A stretch of 64,000 nt of DNA from Rhodovulum sulfidophilum DSM 1374 (GCF_001633165.1 NZ_CP015418.1:3286001-3350000), one strand, 5' to 3'. Shown: positions 12,467-23,865, counted from the stretch's first letter. The notes: generated by a model from the sequence alone, not told the origin. Numbers and translations: made by a program.

Positions 12467-13081
12467 TCACAGGCCCTGCCCCGGTTTCACGTCCTTCAGC
12501 TCCATCGCCTTCGCCGGATCGCGATACATCTGCGCCAGCACGTTCTGGCGTTTGACATTGGGCCGGTGGCGCAGGGTCAGCACGATGGCACCGACCATCG
12601 CGACCAGCAGCACCAGCCCCGCGGCCTGGAAGAGATGGATGTAGTCGACATAGATGAGCTGTCCGATCGCCAGCGTGTTGTGGATCTCGGCCGGGTCCGG
12701 CGTCGGCGCGCCACGCAGCGCCGCGGCCCCGTCCGCGCTTTTCCAGGCCCCGTAGACCAGGACCAGCTGGGCCAGGAAAACCGCCCCGATCAGCCCCGCG
12801 ATGGGGAAATAGGCCGCCATCTTCGCCTTGAGCTCGGTGAAATCGACATCGAGCATCATCACCACGAAGAGGAACAGGACCGCGACCGCGCCGACATAGA
12901 CGATGACCATCAGCATCGCCACGAATTCGGCCCCCAGCAGAACGAAAAGCCCGGCCGAGCTGAGAAAGGCCAGGATCAGCCACAGCACCGAATGCACGGG
13001 GTTGCGCGCCAGGACCACGAACAGGCCCGAGACCACGGTCACCACAGAAAACGCATAGAACGCGAATTCACCCAGGGTCAT
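12467..13081 (-). CDS. nuoJ: NADH-quinone oxidoreductase subunit J
   Basis: A 204-residue five-helix membrane subunit (ND6). The start is the ATG at 13081, which overlaps the stop of the upstream CMD-like gene by 4 bases; the protein begins [19 protein letters not shown] as in other alphaproteobacterial NuoJ. The conserved [20 protein letters not shown] helix, site of the pi-bulge in complex I, is present. A longer upstream reading frame exists but would run through the CMD-like gene and is rejected. Confidence 0.94.
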   Translation of the reverse strand: MTLGEFAFYAFSVVTVVSGLFVVLARNPVHSVLWLILAFLSSAGLFVLLGAEFVAMLMVIVYVGAVAVLFLFVVMMLDVDFTELKAKMAAYFPIAGLIGAVFLAQLVLVYGAWKSADGAAALRGAPTPDPAEIHNTLAIGQLIYVDYIHLFQAAGLVLLVAMVGAIVLTLRHRPNVKRQNVLAQMYRDPAKAMELKDVKPGQGL

Positions 13082-13488
13082 TTGCCCGTCTCCTCGTCCG
13101 TTTCGTCGAATACCGTCTGCGCCAGGTCCAGCGCCCGGCTCATGGCGGGAATGCCGCCCAGCATCGCCATCTGGTAGATCACCTCGGCGATCTCGCGTTC
13201 CGTCGCCCCGGCCTCGAGCGCATGGCGCACGGCGATCTTGAACTGGGCATCGGCCTGCGCGCCCAGGACCGTCAGCCCCGCGACCACGACCAGAAGCCGG
13301 GTCTTGCTGTCCAGCCCGTCGGGGTTGAACGTGTTGCCCCACATCATGTCCATGAAATCCTTGGGCATGGTCGGGATCAGCTTGTCGAACCCGTGCACCT
13401 GGAAGCTTTCCAGCGCCGGGTTGAAGGTGCGGGCCATCTTGTGGCTCTGCTCCAGCATCTGTTCGAAGAGTTTGGCGTATCCGCTCAT
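13078..13488 (-). CDS. Carboxymuconolactone decarboxylase-like protein embedded in the nuo operon
   Basis: A 136-residue soluble all-alpha protein. The central block [16 protein letters not shown] followed by [17 protein letters not shown] matches the CMD/AhpD fold. It contains no cysteine at all, so the CxxC redox pair of AhpD peroxidases is absent. It overlaps nuoI upstream and nuoJ downstream by 4 bases each, so it is obligatorily cotranslated with complex I subunits. Accessory reading frames at comparable places are known in the Rhodobacter capsulatus nuo operon; their function is not established. A role in complex I assembly is inference. Confidence 0.85.
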   Translation of the reverse strand: MSGYAKLFEQMLEQSHKMARTFNPALESFQVHGFDKLIPTMPKDFMDMMWGNTFNPDGLDSKTRLLVVVAGLTVLGAQADAQFKIAVRHALEAGATEREIAEVIYQMAMLGGIPAMSRALDLAQTVFDETDEETGK

Positions 13489-13979
13489 CTGTAGGGCGCA
13501 TCCAGTTCGAGGTTGCGGGCGATCTCGGCCTCCCAGCGGTCGCCATTCTCAAGCAGTTTCTGCTTGTCGTAGAACAGCTCCTCGCGGGTCTCGGTCGCGA
13601 ATTCGAAATTCGGGCCCTCGACGATGGCATCGACCGGGCAGGCCTCCTGGCAGAAGCCGCAATAGATGCATTTGGTCATGTCGATGTCGTAGCGCGTGGT
13701 CCGGCGCGAGCCGTCCTCGCGGGGTTCGGCATCGATGGTGATGGCCTGGGCCGGGCAGATCGCCTCGCAGAGCTTGCAGGCGATGCAGCGTTCCTCGCCC
13801 GAGGGATAGCGCCGGAGCGCATGCTCGCCGCGGAACCGCGGGCTGAGCGGCCCCTTTTCATGCGGATAGCTCAGCGTGGCCTTCGGCGCGAAGAAATATT
13901 TCATCCCGAGCCTGAAGCCCTGAAGGAAATCCATGAGCAGGAAGTACTTGCCCGCCCTTTGCCAGTCGATTGCAGCCAT
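13485..13979 (-). CDS. nuoI: NADH-quinone oxidoreductase subunit I (2[4Fe-4S])
   Basis: A 164-residue ferredoxin-like subunit carrying clusters N6a and N6b. Two complete motifs, [12 protein letters not shown] and [12 protein letters not shown], are visible. The start chosen is the ATG at 13979 ([15 protein letters not shown]), one base after nuoH; a longer version from 14006 would overlap nuoH. It hands electrons to NuoB at the base of the peripheral arm. Confidence 0.95.
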   Translation of the reverse strand: MAAIDWQRAGKYFLLMDFLQGFRLGMKYFFAPKATLSYPHEKGPLSPRFRGEHALRRYPSGEERCIACKLCEAICPAQAITIDAEPREDGSRRTTRYDIDMTKCIYCGFCQEACPVDAIVEGPNFEFATETREELFYDKQKLLENGDRWEAEIARNLELDAPYR

Positions 13980-13980
13980 G

Positions 13981-15018
13981 TCAGCCTCCCACTGCCCAGC
14001 GGGCATAGGCGCCGCCGAACAGCTCGAATTGTGCGAAGAAGGCCACCGCGACGACCCAGATCAGCGACATCGGCAGGAACACCTTCCAGCCCAGCCGCAT
14101 CAGCTGGTCGTAGCGGTAGCGGGGCACGATGGCCTTGACCATCGCGAAGAGGAAGAAGAACACCGCCATCTTGCCGACCATCCAGATCGCGCCGTCGGGC
14201 AGGCCCGGGACGGGCGACAGCCAGCCGCCGAAGAACAGGATGCTCATCAGCGCGCACATCAGGAACATCGCGATATATTCGCAGGCCATGAACAGCAGGA
14301 AGGGCGTCGAGCCGTATTCCACCTGATAGCCGGCAACGAGTTCGGATTCGGCCTCGGGCAGGTCGAAGGGCGGGCGGTTGGTCTCGGCCAGCGCCGAGAT
14401 GAAGAACAGGAACACCATCGGGAAATGCGGCAGCCAGTACCAGGACAGGAAGCCGAACCGCCCGTCCTGCGCCGCAACGATGTCACCGAAGTTCAGCGAG
14501 CCGGTCGAGAGGATGACGCCGATGATGATCAGCCCGATCGACACCTCGTAGGAGATCATCTGCGCCGCCGAGCGCAGCGAGCCGAGGAAGGCGTATTTCG
14601 AGTTCGAGGCCCAGCCGCCCATGATCACGCCGTAGACCTCGAGAGACGAGATCGCGAGGATGTACAGGACGGCGACATTGATGTCGGCCATCACCAGCCG
14701 GTCCGAGAACGGGATCACCGCCCAGCAGAGCAGCGGCATCACGAAGGCGATCAGCGGCGCGATCAGGAAGACCGGCCGGTCCGCCCCCGCCGGTATGATC
14801 ACCTCCTTGACCACGTATTTCAGGGCGTCGGCGACGGTCTGCAGCAGCCCGAACACCCCCACCACGTTGGGCCCGCGCCGCATCTGCACCGCCGCCCAGA
14901 TCTTCCGGTCGCCATAGACCAGGAACAGCAGCGAGATCATCACGAAGGCAATGACCATCAGGCCATGTCCCATGATCGTCAGCGCCAGCCCAATGCCGGT
15001 ATCCATGAAGTCAGCCAT
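13981..15018 (-). CDS. nuoH: NADH-quinone oxidoreductase subunit H
   Basis: A 345-residue membrane subunit (ND1) with eight helices that forms part of the quinone chamber. Conserved features include the [13 protein letters not shown] loop, [18 protein letters not shown], and the acidic loop [23 protein letters not shown]. It lies one base before nuoI and 16 bases after a small lipoprotein gene. Confidence 0.96.
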   Translation of the reverse strand: MADFMDTGIGLALTIMGHGLMVIAFVMISLLFLVYGDRKIWAAVQMRRGPNVVGVFGLLQTVADALKYVVKEVIIPAGADRPVFLIAPLIAFVMPLLCWAVIPFSDRLVMADINVAVLYILAISSLEVYGVIMGGWASNSKYAFLGSLRSAAQMISYEVSIGLIIIGVILSTGSLNFGDIVAAQDGRFGFLSWYWLPHFPMVFLFFISALAETNRPPFDLPEAESELVAGYQVEYGSTPFLLFMACEYIAMFLMCALMSILFFGGWLSPVPGLPDGAIWMVGKMAVFFFLFAMVKAIVPRYRYDQLMRLGWKVFLPMSLIWVVAVAFFAQFELFGGAYARWAVGG

Positions 15019-15034
15019 CTCGCCTCGTCATTCC

Positions 15035-15448
15035 TCAGACCGTCGGTATGCCCCGCGTGGCGCAGTCCCGTATTTCCTGCCGGGCATCGACCCGGCTGAC
15101 GCCTCGCGGAAACGTCCTTGTCATCATGTAGACCGCGTCCGCCGTCCAGACGCCGCCCCCTTCCCGGCCAAGCGTCGTGCGCAGATGGCGCGCGAAGCCG
15201 TAGCCGTTGTCGAGCGCATGCCGCGCAACCGCGCAGCGCCCGTAATCGTCGAGCCCCCCGACCCCGTCCGGGGCGCGCATCCGCAGCGCCACCTCGACCA
15301 GGCCGTCCTTCAGCGCCACCGTCTCGGCGCCGAGATAGGCGGGCGTGCGGCCCGGGGCGCTGGCACCGGGCAAGGGCGAACAGCCCGCCGCGCTGCCGGT
15401 CGCAACCGCGAGGGCCAGCCCCGCCATATGCCGCGCGCCCCTGGCCAC
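15035..15448 (-). CDS. Small putative lipoprotein/secreted protein between nuoG and nuoH
   Basis: A 137-residue protein with an N-terminal signal-like segment and a candidate lipobox SAAGC (Cys23), although the lipobox is weak. The mature part has two further cysteines (RCAVARH and IRDCATRG) that could pair in the periplasm. A shorter start at Met8 is possible. It starts 2 bases after the nuoG stop and precedes nuoH by 16 bases, so it belongs to the operon. I do not recognise a named domain. A small exported protein in this position occurs in related bacteria; function unknown. Confidence 0.65.
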   Translation of the reverse strand: MARGARHMAGLALAVATGSAAGCSPLPGASAPGRTPAYLGAETVALKDGLVEVALRMRAPDGVGGLDDYGRCAVARHALDNGYGFARHLRTTLGREGGGVWTADAVYMMTRTFPRGVSRVDARQEIRDCATRGIPTV

Positions 15449-15450
15449 CC

Positions 15451-17460
15451 CTATTCGGCCGCCATCGGCGCCGCGCGCCGGGCCTTGGCATTGGCCGACA
15501 GCTCGGCCATCAGCGCCGAGGCCCGCGCGATCGGGTTGGTCAGGTAGAAATCCCTGACCGCATAGCGGAACTCGGCCCGGCCCGGCTCGGCCAGGTCCAG
15601 CGGCCGCCAGGGATTCTCGATCACCTCGTCGACCAGCCGGAAATCGGGATGCGCCTCGGTCAGCTTGCGCCGCAGCTGGGTCAGGCTGTCGAAGGGCAAC
15701 CTGGCCTCAAGCTCGGCCGACAGCGCCCGCAGGATCGCCCAGTTCTCCTTGGCCTCGCCCGGCGGGAAGCCCGCGCGAACCGCCAGTTGCGGCCGGCCCT
15801 CGGTATTGACGAACAGCCCGGCCTCTTCGGTATAGGCCGCGCCGGGCAGGATCACGTCGGCACGATGCGCGCCGCGATCGCCATGGCTGCCCTGATAGAT
15901 CACGAAGGGCCCGGCGCCGATCTCGACCTCGTCGGCCCCGAGATTGTAGATCACCTCGGCGTCGCCGGTCGCGGCCTCGATGCCGCCTTCGGCCACGGCG
16001 CCCAGATCCATCGCGCCGACGCGCGAGGCGGCGCTGTGCAGCACCAGAAGCCCCCCGCCCAGCCGCCCGGCCAGCGCCATCGCCTGGCTGAGGACGGCTT
16101 CGCCATCGGCCTCGGTCAGGGCCCCCTGCCCGACGATCACCAGAGCGTTCTCAGTCTTTTCGGCCGAACCCGCCAGCCGGACCAGCGCGGCACGGTCGGC
16201 GCCTTCCTCGATCACGTCATAGGTCAGGTCAACGGCAGGGCCGACCCGATGCACGGCCGCGCCATGCATCCAGGCCTTGCGGATGCGGGCGTTCAGAACC
16301 GGGGCCTCGGCACGCGGATTGCTGCCGATCAGGTAGATCTGGCGGGCGCTGTCGATATCCTCGATCGCCGCGGTCCCGACATAGGCCGACCGGTTGCCCG
16401 CGGGCAGCCGGGCGCCGTCGGTCCGGCATTCGACCGTGCCGCCCAGACCCTCGACCAGGGATTTCAGCGCGAAGATTGCCTCGACCGGGGCCAGATCGCC
16501 GATCAGCCCGGTCACCTTGCGGCCGGTCATGGCGGCGGCAGCGGCGCGCAGCGCCTCGGCCCAGCTCGCCGGACGCAGCTTGCCGTTCTCGCGGATATAG
16601 GGCCGGTCGAGACGCTGGCGTTTCAGCCCGTCCCAGACGAAGCGGGTCTTGTCCGAGATCCATTCCTCGTTCACGCCGTCATGGTTGCGAGGCAGGATCC
16701 GCATCACTTCGCGGCCCTTGGTATCGACCCGGATATTCGAGCCGAGCGCATCCATCACGTCGATGGTTTCGGTCTTGGTCAGTTCCCAGGGCCGGGCGGT
16801 GAAGGCATAGGGCTTCGAGGTCAGCGCGCCGACCGGGCAAAGATCGATGATGTTGCCCTGCAGCTCGCTGTCCAGCGTCTGGCCCAGATAGGAGGTGATC
16901 TCGGCATCCTCGCCGCGGCCGGTCTGGCCCATCTGGGTGATCCCCGCCACCTCGGTGGTGAAGCGCACGCAGCGGGTGCAGGAGATACAGCGGGTCATGC
17001 AGGTACCGACCAGCGGGCCCAGATCGGGGTCGATCGAGGCGCGCTTGGGCTCGCGATAGCGGCTGAAATCGACGCCATAGGCCATCGCCTGGTCCTGCAG
17101 GTCGCATTCGCCGCCCTGGTCGCAGATCGGGCAGTCGAGCGGGTGGTTGATGAGCAGGAACTCCATCACCCCTTCGCGGGCCTTTTTCACCATGGGCGAA
17201 TTGGTCTTCACGACCGGCGGCGCGCCTTCGGGGCCGGGGCGCAGGTCCTTGACCTGCATCGCGCAGGAGGCGGCGGGCTTGGGCGGGCCGCCGACGATCT
17301 CGACCAGGCACATCCGGCAGTTGCCGGCGATGGAGAGGCGCTCATGGTAGCAGAAGCGCGGGATCTCGATCCCGGCGACTTCGCAGGCCTGAAGCACCGT
17401 CATGGCCGGGTCGACCTCGATCTCGGTGCCGTCGATGATGATCTTGCGTAGCTCTGCCAT
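15451..17460 (-). CDS. nuoG: NADH-quinone oxidoreductase subunit G
   Basis: A 669-residue iron-sulfur subunit (75 kDa homologue). The N-terminal 2Fe-2S ferredoxin motif [15 protein letters not shown] is followed by the His-ligated cluster region [18 protein letters not shown] and [11 protein letters not shown], then a molybdopterin-oxidoreductase-like domain without cofactor. The start is the ATG at 17460 ([11 protein letters not shown]); an upstream extension of 17 residues rich in Arg is unlikely. It follows the DUF5333-type gene by about 150 bases. Confidence 0.95.
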   Translation of the reverse strand: MAELRKIIIDGTEIEVDPAMTVLQACEVAGIEIPRFCYHERLSIAGNCRMCLVEIVGGPPKPAASCAMQVKDLRPGPEGAPPVVKTNSPMVKKAREGVMEFLLINHPLDCPICDQGGECDLQDQAMAYGVDFSRYREPKRASIDPDLGPLVGTCMTRCISCTRCVRFTTEVAGITQMGQTGRGEDAEITSYLGQTLDSELQGNIIDLCPVGALTSKPYAFTARPWELTKTETIDVMDALGSNIRVDTKGREVMRILPRNHDGVNEEWISDKTRFVWDGLKRQRLDRPYIRENGKLRPASWAEALRAAAAAMTGRKVTGLIGDLAPVEAIFALKSLVEGLGGTVECRTDGARLPAGNRSAYVGTAAIEDIDSARQIYLIGSNPRAEAPVLNARIRKAWMHGAAVHRVGPAVDLTYDVIEEGADRAALVRLAGSAEKTENALVIVGQGALTEADGEAVLSQAMALAGRLGGGLLVLHSAASRVGAMDLGAVAEGGIEAATGDAEVIYNLGADEVEIGAGPFVIYQGSHGDRGAHRADVILPGAAYTEEAGLFVNTEGRPQLAVRAGFPPGEAKENWAILRALSAELEARLPFDSLTQLRRKLTEAHPDFRLVDEVIENPWRPLDLAEPGRAEFRYAVRDFYLTNPIARASALMAELSANAKARRAAPMAAE

Positions 17461-17608
17461 GCTCTTGCCTTGTCGCTTGCTGCGTCGTCCCGCCCCGATC
17501 CGGCGGGGCACGCGTCCTAGATCCCGGATCGGGCGCGCCCGGCGCCCGTCCCTGCCGCAGGCGCGGCCCGCCCGGCCGCCCTCCCGTCTGTTCCTGCCCG
17601 CGCCGTCA

Positions 17609-18052
17609 TCACTGGCGCGCCCTCAGAAGACGGCCGATCTCGGTCCGGGACCGGATCTCGGCCAGGCCCACGGGGCAATAGCTCTGGGGCTCGTCGAGCC
17701 GCACGCCGCGGGCCGTGAGCCAGTTGCGGGCGGCGGTCTCGACCCGGGCCTTTTCGGCCTTGTCCTCGACGAAGGCACGGATCTCGGCATCCGGATAGCC
17801 AAGCCGCGTGGCCTTCGATTTGAGCCGCTGCATATAGCCGAAAGCGGTCAGCATACGCGCCCCGATCGTGGGGCATTTCTTGCGGATCATGTCGGCGGTC
17901 GCGATCACCTGCAGCCCCCGGACGATCTCGGTCTGCTCGCCAAGCGCCGGACGCGGCTCGGCGCCCGCGGCCGAAACCGTGGCGGCAAGACCAAGCCCGG
18001 CGGCAAAAGCCGCGGCCCGTCCCAGGGGCGATATGACCGCCGTCAAGCTCAC
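17609..18052 (-). CDS. DUF5333-type exported protein in the nuo operon
   Basis: A 147-residue protein starting at a GTG (18052) that overlaps the nuoF stop as GTGA. A hydrophobic signal sequence ending in SAAGA precedes a small helical domain with two cysteines (KKCPTIG and QSYCPVG) that could form a disulfide. It resembles the DUF5333 family that sits between nuoF and nuoG in Rhodobacterales; this family name is from memory. Exported location and operon position suggest a lineage-specific complex I accessory factor; no function is established. Confidence 0.75.
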   Translation of the reverse strand: MSLTAVISPLGRAAAFAAGLGLAATVSAAGAEPRPALGEQTEIVRGLQVIATADMIRKKCPTIGARMLTAFGYMQRLKSKATRLGYPDAEIRAFVEDKAEKARVETAARNWLTARGVRLDEPQSYCPVGLAEIRSRTEIGRLLRARQ

Positions 18053-19344
18053 TCGGCGGCCACGGCGCTGGTGCGGCCGGTCTTGCGGGCGCGGATCCGG
18101 TCCTCGATTTCATCGCGGAAATGCCGGATCAGGCCCTGGATCGGCCAGGCCGCGGCATCGCCGAGCGCACAGATGGTGTGGCCCTCGACCTGTCTGGTCA
18201 CGTCGAAGAGCATGTCGATCTCTTCGATCTCGGCCTCGCCGCGCACCAGCCGGTCCATCACCCGCATCATCCAGCCGGTGCCTTCGCGGCAGGGCGTGCA
18301 CTGGCCGCAGCTTTCATGCTTGTAGAAAGAGGCCAGCCGCCAGATCGCCTTGATGACATCGGTCGACTGATCCATCACGATCACCGCCGCGGTGCCGAGG
18401 CCCGATTTCTGCTCGCGCAGCCAGTCGAAATCCATCACCGCGTCTTCGCAGATCTGCGCCGGCAGAAGCGGCACCGACGAGCCGCCCGGGATCACCGCCT
18501 TGAGGTTTTCCCAGCCGCCGCGCACCCCGCCGCAATGGCGGTCGAGCAACTCGCGCAGGCCGATCGACATGCTTTCCTCGACCACGCAGGGCCGGTTCAC
18601 ATGGCCCGAGATCGCGAACAGCTTGGTGCCGGCATTGTTCGGGCGGCCGAAAGACGAGAACCAGTCGCCGCCGCGGCGCAGGATGGTCGGCACCACCGCG
18701 ATCGATTCCACGTTGTTGACCGTGGTCGGGCAGCCGTAAAGCCCGGCGCCCGCCGGGAATGGCGGTTTCATCCGCGGCATGCCCTTCTTGCCCTCGAGGC
18801 TTTCCAGAAGCGCGGTTTCCTCGCCGCAGATATAGGCGCCCGCGCCATGGGCCAGGTAAAGATCGAAATCCCAGCCGGTCTTGGCGGCGTTCCGCCCCAG
18901 AAGCCCGGCATCATAGGCCTCGTCGATGGCCGCCTGCAACGCCTCGCGCTCGCGGATATATTCGCCGCGGATGTAGATGTAGCAGGCATGGGCCTGCATC
19001 GCGAAAGAGGCGATCAGCGCGCCCTCGATCAGCGTATGCGGGTCATGCCGCATGATCTCGCGGTCCTTGCAGGTGCCCGGCTCGGACTCGTCGGCATTGA
19101 TGACAAGGTAGTGCGGCCTTCCGTCACTTTCCTTCGGCATGAAGGACCATTTAAGCCCGGTAGGGAAACCCGCCCCGCCACGGCCGCGCAAACCGGATTT
19201 CTTCATCTCGTCGATGATCCAGTCCCGGCCCTTGGCGATGATCTGAGCCGTGCCGTCCCAATGTCCGCGGGCGCGCGCGCCGGAAAGTGTGCGGTCGGAC
19301 ATCCCGTAAAGATTGGTAAAGATCCGATCCTGATCCGTCAGCAT
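18049..19344 (-). CDS. nuoF: NADH-quinone oxidoreductase subunit F
   Basis: A 431-residue subunit that binds NADH and FMN and carries cluster N3. Visible are the FMN/NADH glycine-rich loop [48 protein letters not shown] and the cluster ligands [13 protein letters not shown]. The start is the ATG at 19344 (MLTDQDRIF); longer upstream reading frames are not conserved in character. A gap of 162 bases without a recognisable gene separates it from the HHH protein upstream. Confidence 0.96.
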   Translation of the reverse strand: MLTDQDRIFTNLYGMSDRTLSGARARGHWDGTAQIIAKGRDWIIDEMKKSGLRGRGGAGFPTGLKWSFMPKESDGRPHYLVINADESEPGTCKDREIMRHDPHTLIEGALIASFAMQAHACYIYIRGEYIREREALQAAIDEAYDAGLLGRNAAKTGWDFDLYLAHGAGAYICGEETALLESLEGKKGMPRMKPPFPAGAGLYGCPTTVNNVESIAVVPTILRRGGDWFSSFGRPNNAGTKLFAISGHVNRPCVVEESMSIGLRELLDRHCGGVRGGWENLKAVIPGGSSVPLLPAQICEDAVMDFDWLREQKSGLGTAAVIVMDQSTDVIKAIWRLASFYKHESCGQCTPCREGTGWMMRVMDRLVRGEAEIEEIDMLFDVTRQVEGHTICALGDAAAWPIQGLIRHFRDEIEDRIRARKTGRTSAVAAE

Positions 19345-19506
19345 GGTTCGTCCCCGCTGTGTTGTCCTGACGCGGCCTCGCGGCCTGCTGGGTCTTGGCG
19401 CGTCCGGCAGGCAGGCATGGCCGCCCGCCGGGCACAATCGCATCGTCTGTGCAGGAGGGGAAGTCCGCGCCGCCAGGCGGCGTCGGGTCCTCCCTGCCCT
19501 GCAGGC

Positions 19507-20196
19507 TCAGCCTTCCTTGGCCAGAGCCCTGGCCTGTGCCACCCAGTCATCCCGGCTGACACGGCCCTTGAAGCCTTCCAGGTTCTCATCCATCCAGGCC
19601 ACGTCCGCGGCCGTCCAGGATGCGATCTGATCGTAGTGGTAGATCCCCAGATCGTTCACCTGTTTTTCCAGTTTCGGACCGACGCCCTTGATCTTCTTCA
19701 GGTCGTCGGCACCACCGGCCCGAGGAGCCGACAGCGCGGCAGGACCGTTCCCCACCTTTTCTTGGGCGGCAGTGGGCGCCGCCTCAGGCTTTGGGGACGA
19801 GGTCTCCGCGGCGTCGGCCTTCGGCGCAACACGGGCCGCAGGAGCGGCGGCCGCCTTCGGCGTCGATCTCGGCACGGTCGGGGCCACTTTCGGACCGCCG
19901 GGCTTCGGACGGTTCGGGACCACGATCGCCGCATTGGCATCGCGATAGGGCTTCATGGCGGCCATGGCCTCGCGCTTCTTGGCCACCATCGCCGAGAATT
20001 CGGCGTCGGTATGGCAGAAGGCCCAGGTCAGGACAACGCCGGCGACCACGAAGGTGCCGAAGCCGCCGACAAAGGCGCCCAGAGCCCAGAGGCCGACACC
20101 ATAGCCGATGGTGGCCACGGTCAGACCGCAAAGCGCGGCGACCAGCCACCAGAAGATGGCAAACTTGAATCTTGCTTCTGTGCGAGAAATGTTCAT
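19507..20196 (-). CDS. Membrane-anchored helix-hairpin-helix protein in the nuo operon
   Basis: A 229-residue protein with two N-terminal hydrophobic helices (about 11-30 and 35-60), an Ala/Pro/Lys-rich linker (about 90-160), and a C-terminal helix-hairpin-helix unit (about 164-195) reading LKKIKGVGPKLEKQVNDLG. The fold resembles COG3743-type proteins, which often occur next to nuoE in alphaproteobacteria. HHH units usually contact DNA, but in a membrane protein within a complex I operon this may instead be a protein-interaction module. Function unknown. Confidence 0.8.
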   Translation of the reverse strand: MNISRTEARFKFAIFWWLVAALCGLTVATIGYGVGLWALGAFVGGFGTFVVAGVVLTWAFCHTDAEFSAMVAKKREAMAAMKPYRDANAAIVVPNRPKPGGPKVAPTVPRSTPKAAAAPAARVAPKADAAETSSPKPEAAPTAAQEKVGNGPAALSAPRAGGADDLKKIKGVGPKLEKQVNDLGIYHYDQIASWTAADVAWMDENLEGFKGRVSRDDWVAQARALAKEG

Positions 20197-20244
20197 GCGT
20201 TCTCTCCGCTACGACGGTTGTTCTCCGACGCCATTTGTAACGCT

Positions 20245-20988
20245 TTAACTTCCGTCTGTCTTGACGTCTTCCGCCGCAGCCCCCGCGCCCTGCCAGGGCG
20301 TCAAAAGAGGCACTTCGGTCCCGTCAATCCGCTTGATACCGTCGCCGACCGCCAGAGCCCGCGCGACCGACGCATTATGCGCGTTGGCCTTCTCGCCATC
20401 GGCCAGGCTGGAAAGCCCGCCCTTGGGTTCCGAGGCAAAGCGGCCGTTCTGCGGCCCCGGCACCGGAACCTCGCCGCGCGCCAGCGTGTCGAGGATCGCA
20501 CCAAGGCTCTCGGCGGTGAGATCCTCGTAATAATCCTTGCCGACCTGGATCATCGGCGCGTTCGAGCAGGCCCCGAGGCATTCGACCTCTTCCCAGCTGA
20601 ACCGGCCATCGGCCGAGAGCATATGCGGCTCGGGCGCGATCTTTTCCTTGCAGACCGAGATCAGGTCCTCGGCGCCGCAGATCAGACAGGAAGTCGTGCC
20701 GCAGACCTGCACATGCGCGACCGAGCCCACCGGGGAAAGCTGGAACATGAAGTAGAAGGTCGCGACCTCAAGCACGCGGATATAGGCCATGCCCAGCATG
20801 TCGGCGACATATTCGATCGCCGGACGGGTCAGCCAGCCTTCCTGCTCCTGCGCGCGCCACAGAAGCGGGATCACGGCCGAGGCCTGGCGTCCTTCGGGAT
20901 ATTTCGTCAGCTGCGCCTCGGCCCATTTGCGGTTCTCGGGCGTGAAGGCGAAACTGTCGGGCTGCTCGGGGTGAAGGCGTCTCAGCAT
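20245..20988 (-). CDS. nuoE: NADH-quinone oxidoreductase subunit E with C-terminal extension
   Basis: A 247-residue 24-kDa-type subunit carrying the [2Fe-2S] cluster N1a. Cluster ligands lie in [11 protein letters not shown] and [10 protein letters not shown]. The start is the ATG at 20988 ([13 protein letters not shown]). The first ~165 residues form the conserved thioredoxin-like domain; about 80 further residues of low complexity extend beyond what E. coli NuoE has, as in other Rhodobacterales. It lies 43 bases after nuoD. Confidence 0.94.
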   Translation of the reverse strand: MLRRLHPEQPDSFAFTPENRKWAEAQLTKYPEGRQASAVIPLLWRAQEQEGWLTRPAIEYVADMLGMAYIRVLEVATFYFMFQLSPVGSVAHVQVCGTTSCLICGAEDLISVCKEKIAPEPHMLSADGRFSWEEVECLGACSNAPMIQVGKDYYEDLTAESLGAILDTLARGEVPVPGPQNGRFASEPKGGLSSLADGEKANAHNASVARALAVGDGIKRIDGTEVPLLTPWQGAGAAAEDVKTDGS

Positions 20989-21031
20989 CGGTCGGAAAAC
21001 TCTTCGAAAGCTTGGGGTTGGGCGGCGCGTG

Positions 21032-22243
21032 TCATCTGTCGACCTCGCCGAACACGATGTCGAGCGTGCCGATGATCGCCGCCACGTCGGCCAGCATGTG
21101 GCCCTTCGAGACAAAGTCCATCGCCTGCATGTGCAGGAAGCCCGGCGCGCGCAGCTTGGCGCGGTAGGGCTTGTTGGTGCCGTCGGCCACCATGTAGACG
21201 CCGAATTCGCCCTTCGGCGCCTCGACCGCGGCATAGACCTCGCCCGCGGGCACGTGGAACCCTTCGGTGTAAAGCTTGAAGTGATGGATCAGGGCTTCCA
21301 TCGAGGTCTTCATGTCGCCGCGCTTCGGCGGCGTGATCTTGCCGCGCGCCAGCACCTCGCCCGGCTCCTTGCGCAGCTTGGCGCAGGCCTGGCGGATGAT
21401 CCGGGTCGACTGCCGGATCTCTTCCATGCGCACCAGATAGCGGTCGTAACAATCGCCGTTCTTGCCCACCGGGATCTCGAAGTCGAACTCGTCATAGCAT
21501 TCATAGGGCTGCGAGCGGCGCAGATCCCAGGCCAGCCCCGAGCCGCGCACCATCACGCCCGAGAAGCCCCAGTCGAGAATGTCCTGTTCGGTGACGACAC
21601 CGATATCGACATTGCGCTGCTTGAAGATCCGGTTCTCGGTCAGGAGGCCGTTGATATCGTCGACCACGCGGGGGAAGGCCTCGGCCCAGGCGTCGATATC
21701 CTCGATCAGCTGCGGCGTCAGGTCCTGATGCACGCCGCCGGGCCGGAAATAGGCGGCGTGAAGCCGCGCCCCGCAGGCCCGCTCGTAGAACACCATCAGC
21801 TTCTCGCGTTCCTCGAAGCCCCAGAGCGGCGGCGTCAGCGCCCCCACATCCATGGCCTGCGTGGTGACGTTCAGCAAGTGGTTCAGCACCCGGCCGATTT
21901 CCGAGAACAGCACCCGGATCAGCTGCGCCCGGCGCGGCACCTCGGTGCCGGTCAGCTTCTCGACGGCCAGACACCAGGCATGTTCCTGGTTCATCGGCGC
22001 GACATAGTCGAGCCGGTCGAGATAGGGCAGGTTCTGCAGGTAGGTGCGGCTTTCCATCAGCTTCTCGGTGCCGCGGTGAAGCAGCCCGATATGCGGGTCG
22101 GCGCGCTCGACGATCTCGCCGTCAAGTTCCAGCACAAGCCGGAGAACCCCGTGCGCCGCAGGGTGTTGCGGGCCGAAGTTGATGTTGAAGTTGCGGATCT
22201 TCTGTTCGCCGGTCCGCACGTCCTGGAAGGCGTTGTCCTTCAT
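21032..22243 (-). CDS. nuoD: NADH-quinone oxidoreductase subunit D
   Basis: A 403-residue 49-kDa subunit that lines the quinone-binding site. Diagnostic segments are [32 protein letters not shown] and the C-terminal [17 protein letters not shown]. Residue length and start ([15 protein letters not shown]) fit the family. NuoC and NuoD are separate genes here, unlike the E. coli fusion. A 126-base stretch without a gene separates it from nuoC. Confidence 0.96.
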   Translation of the reverse strand: MKDNAFQDVRTGEQKIRNFNINFGPQHPAAHGVLRLVLELDGEIVERADPHIGLLHRGTEKLMESRTYLQNLPYLDRLDYVAPMNQEHAWCLAVEKLTGTEVPRRAQLIRVLFSEIGRVLNHLLNVTTQAMDVGALTPPLWGFEEREKLMVFYERACGARLHAAYFRPGGVHQDLTPQLIEDIDAWAEAFPRVVDDINGLLTENRIFKQRNVDIGVVTEQDILDWGFSGVMVRGSGLAWDLRRSQPYECYDEFDFEIPVGKNGDCYDRYLVRMEEIRQSTRIIRQACAKLRKEPGEVLARGKITPPKRGDMKTSMEALIHHFKLYTEGFHVPAGEVYAAVEAPKGEFGVYMVADGTNKPYRAKLRAPGFLHMQAMDFVSKGHMLADVAAIIGTLDIVFGEVDR

Positions 22244-22369
22244 CTCAGACCTCCGTCCGGGTGGCCGCGCCAGCCCCGGACATCTGTTGCCGCGCCGGCC
22301 GGAAAGCGGCCGCGCGATCGTCGTTGCCGCCGGAACGGGCGATGGCGGGGATGCAGCAGAACCGTTCCA

Positions 22370-22972
22370 TCACGCCTTCGCCTTCTCGTCGCCGGGCAGG
22401 ATATAATCGGCCCCTTCCCAGGGCGACATGAAGTCGAACTGGCGGAATTCCTGCACCAGGTTCACCGGCTCGTAGACCACGCGCTTCTGCGCCTCGTCAT
22501 AGCGGACCTCGGTATAGCCGGTGGTCGGGAAATCCTTGCGCAGCGGATGGCCGCGGAAGCCGTAATCGGTCAGCAGCCGACGCAGATCGGGATGGCCCGA
22601 GAAGATGATGCCGAACATGTCGAACACCTCGCGCTCGAACCAGTTGGCCGAGGGGTGCACGGACACGATCGAGGGAATCATCTCGTCCTCGCGCAGCGCG
22701 CAGCGGATGCGGATCCGCTGGTTCTGATACATCGACAGGAAGTGATAGACGACGACGAAGCGCGCCTCGCGCTCGGGATGATCGACGGCGGTGATGTCGA
22801 CCAGCGACGAGAACCGGCAGCCCGCATCCGAGCGCAGGAATTCGGTGAAGGCGACGATCGCGGCGGGTGCGGCGTCGATATTGAGCTCGCGATGCGCGAC
22901 CTCCCAGCCGATCACGCAATCGGGGCGCTTGGCCGCGATCAGGGCGCCGAGTTCTTTCAGCGACTCATCCAT
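22370..22972 (-). CDS. nuoC: NADH-quinone oxidoreductase subunit C
   Basis: A 200-residue 30-kDa subunit of the peripheral arm. The family signature [34 protein letters not shown] is visible near residues 110-145. It starts 3 bases after nuoB ends, so it is tightly coupled. It lies apart from nuoD, as usual in alphaproteobacteria. Confidence 0.96.
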   Translation of the reverse strand: MDESLKELGALIAAKRPDCVIGWEVAHRELNIDAAPAAIVAFTEFLRSDAGCRFSSLVDITAVDHPEREARFVVVYHFLSMYQNQRIRIRCALREDEMIPSIVSVHPSANWFEREVFDMFGIIFSGHPDLRRLLTDYGFRGHPLRKDFPTTGYTEVRYDEAQKRVVYEPVNLVQEFRQFDFMSPWEGADYILPGDEKAKA

Positions 22973-22975
22973 GGC

Positions 22976-23500
22976 TTACCTCACGATGGTCCCGGTGCGG
23001 CGGATCTTGCGCTGAAGCTGCAACAATCCGTAAAGCAGGGCTTCGGCCGTGGGCGGACAGCCCGGCACGTAGATGTCGACCGGCACGATCCGGTCGCAGC
23101 CGCGCACCACCGAATAGGAATAGTGGTAATAGCCGCCGCCATTGGCGCAGGACCCCATCGAGATCACATAACGCGGCTCGGGCATCTGGTCGTAGACCTT
23201 GCGCAGCGCCGGCGCCATCTTGTTGGTCAGCGTGCCCGCCACGATCATCAGGTCGGACTGGCGCGGACTGGCGCGCGGCGCGGTGCCGAAGCGTTCCAGA
23301 TCGTAGCGCGGCATCGAAACCTGCATCATCTCGATAGCGCAGCAGGCAAGACCGAAGGTCATCCAGTGCAGGCTGCCGGTGCGCGCCCAGTTGATGATGT
23401 CAGCCGTAGAGGTCACGAGGAAACCCCGGTCCTGCAGCTCGGCATTCAGCGCCTGGGTGGCCACCTCGCGGTCGCCCCCAGCAGTATTGGGGCCGGTCAT
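22976..23500 (-). CDS. nuoB: NADH-quinone oxidoreductase subunit B
   Basis: A 174-residue subunit holding the terminal cluster N2. The tandem cysteines are in [10 protein letters not shown], with further ligands in GSCANGGG and [14 protein letters not shown]. The ATG at 23500 overlaps the nuoA stop as TGATG; an alternative ATG at 23509 adds three residues. It transfers electrons to quinone at the NuoD interface. Confidence 0.95.
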   Translation of the reverse strand: MTGPNTAGGDREVATQALNAELQDRGFLVTSTADIINWARTGSLHWMTFGLACCAIEMMQVSMPRYDLERFGTAPRASPRQSDLMIVAGTLTNKMAPALRKVYDQMPEPRYVISMGSCANGGGYYHYSYSVVRGCDRIVPVDIYVPGCPPTAEALLYGLLQLQRKIRRTGTIVR

Positions 23501-23865
23501 CACGCCCATTCGAGCGCCCCTTTCTTCCATTCATAGGCAAAGCCGATCGTGAGAACGGCGAGAAAAACCATCATCGACCAGAACCCGACAAGACCGATGG
23601 TGCCGAAAGCGACGGCCCAAGGGAAGAGAAATGCAATCTCGAGGTCAAAGATGATGAAAAGGATCGCCACGAGGTAGAACCGGACATCGAAGGTCATCCG
23701 CGCATCGTCGAAGGCGTTGAAGCCGCATTCATAGGCCGAGAGCTTCTCGGGATCGGGGTGGCGAACTGCCACGATCACCGCCGAGAGCATCAGGATAAGC
23801 CCCAGCGCAATGGACATGCCGAAGAATATAGCAATGGGAAGGTAGTTGCTCAGGAGCTGGTCCAC
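23500..23865 (-). CDS. nuoA: NADH-quinone oxidoreductase subunit A
   Basis: A 121-residue three-helix subunit (ND3). The conserved loop [21 protein letters not shown] with its cysteine and the helix [14 protein letters not shown] are present. The start is a GTG at 23865 preceded by GGGAG at good spacing; the longer frame from 23910 lacks family resemblance upstream of this point. It is the first gene of the nuo operon, so the promoter should be in the 245 bases upstream. Confidence 0.94.
   Translation of the reverse strand: MDQLLSNYLPIAIFFGMSIALGLILMLSAVIVAVRHPDPEKLSAYECGFNAFDDARMTFDVRFYLVAILFIIFDLEIAFLFPWAVAFGTIGLVGFWSMMVFLAVLTIGFAYEWKKGALEWA

Noticed and set aside
10123..12555. An 810-codon plus-strand frame over nuoL and nuoK
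   Set aside because: Shadow of well-identified nuo genes; no domain features.
18121..21075. A 984-codon plus-strand frame across nuoF to nuoE
   Set aside because: It spans several real minus-strand genes and has shadow composition (His/Asp/Arg-rich), no recognisable protein.
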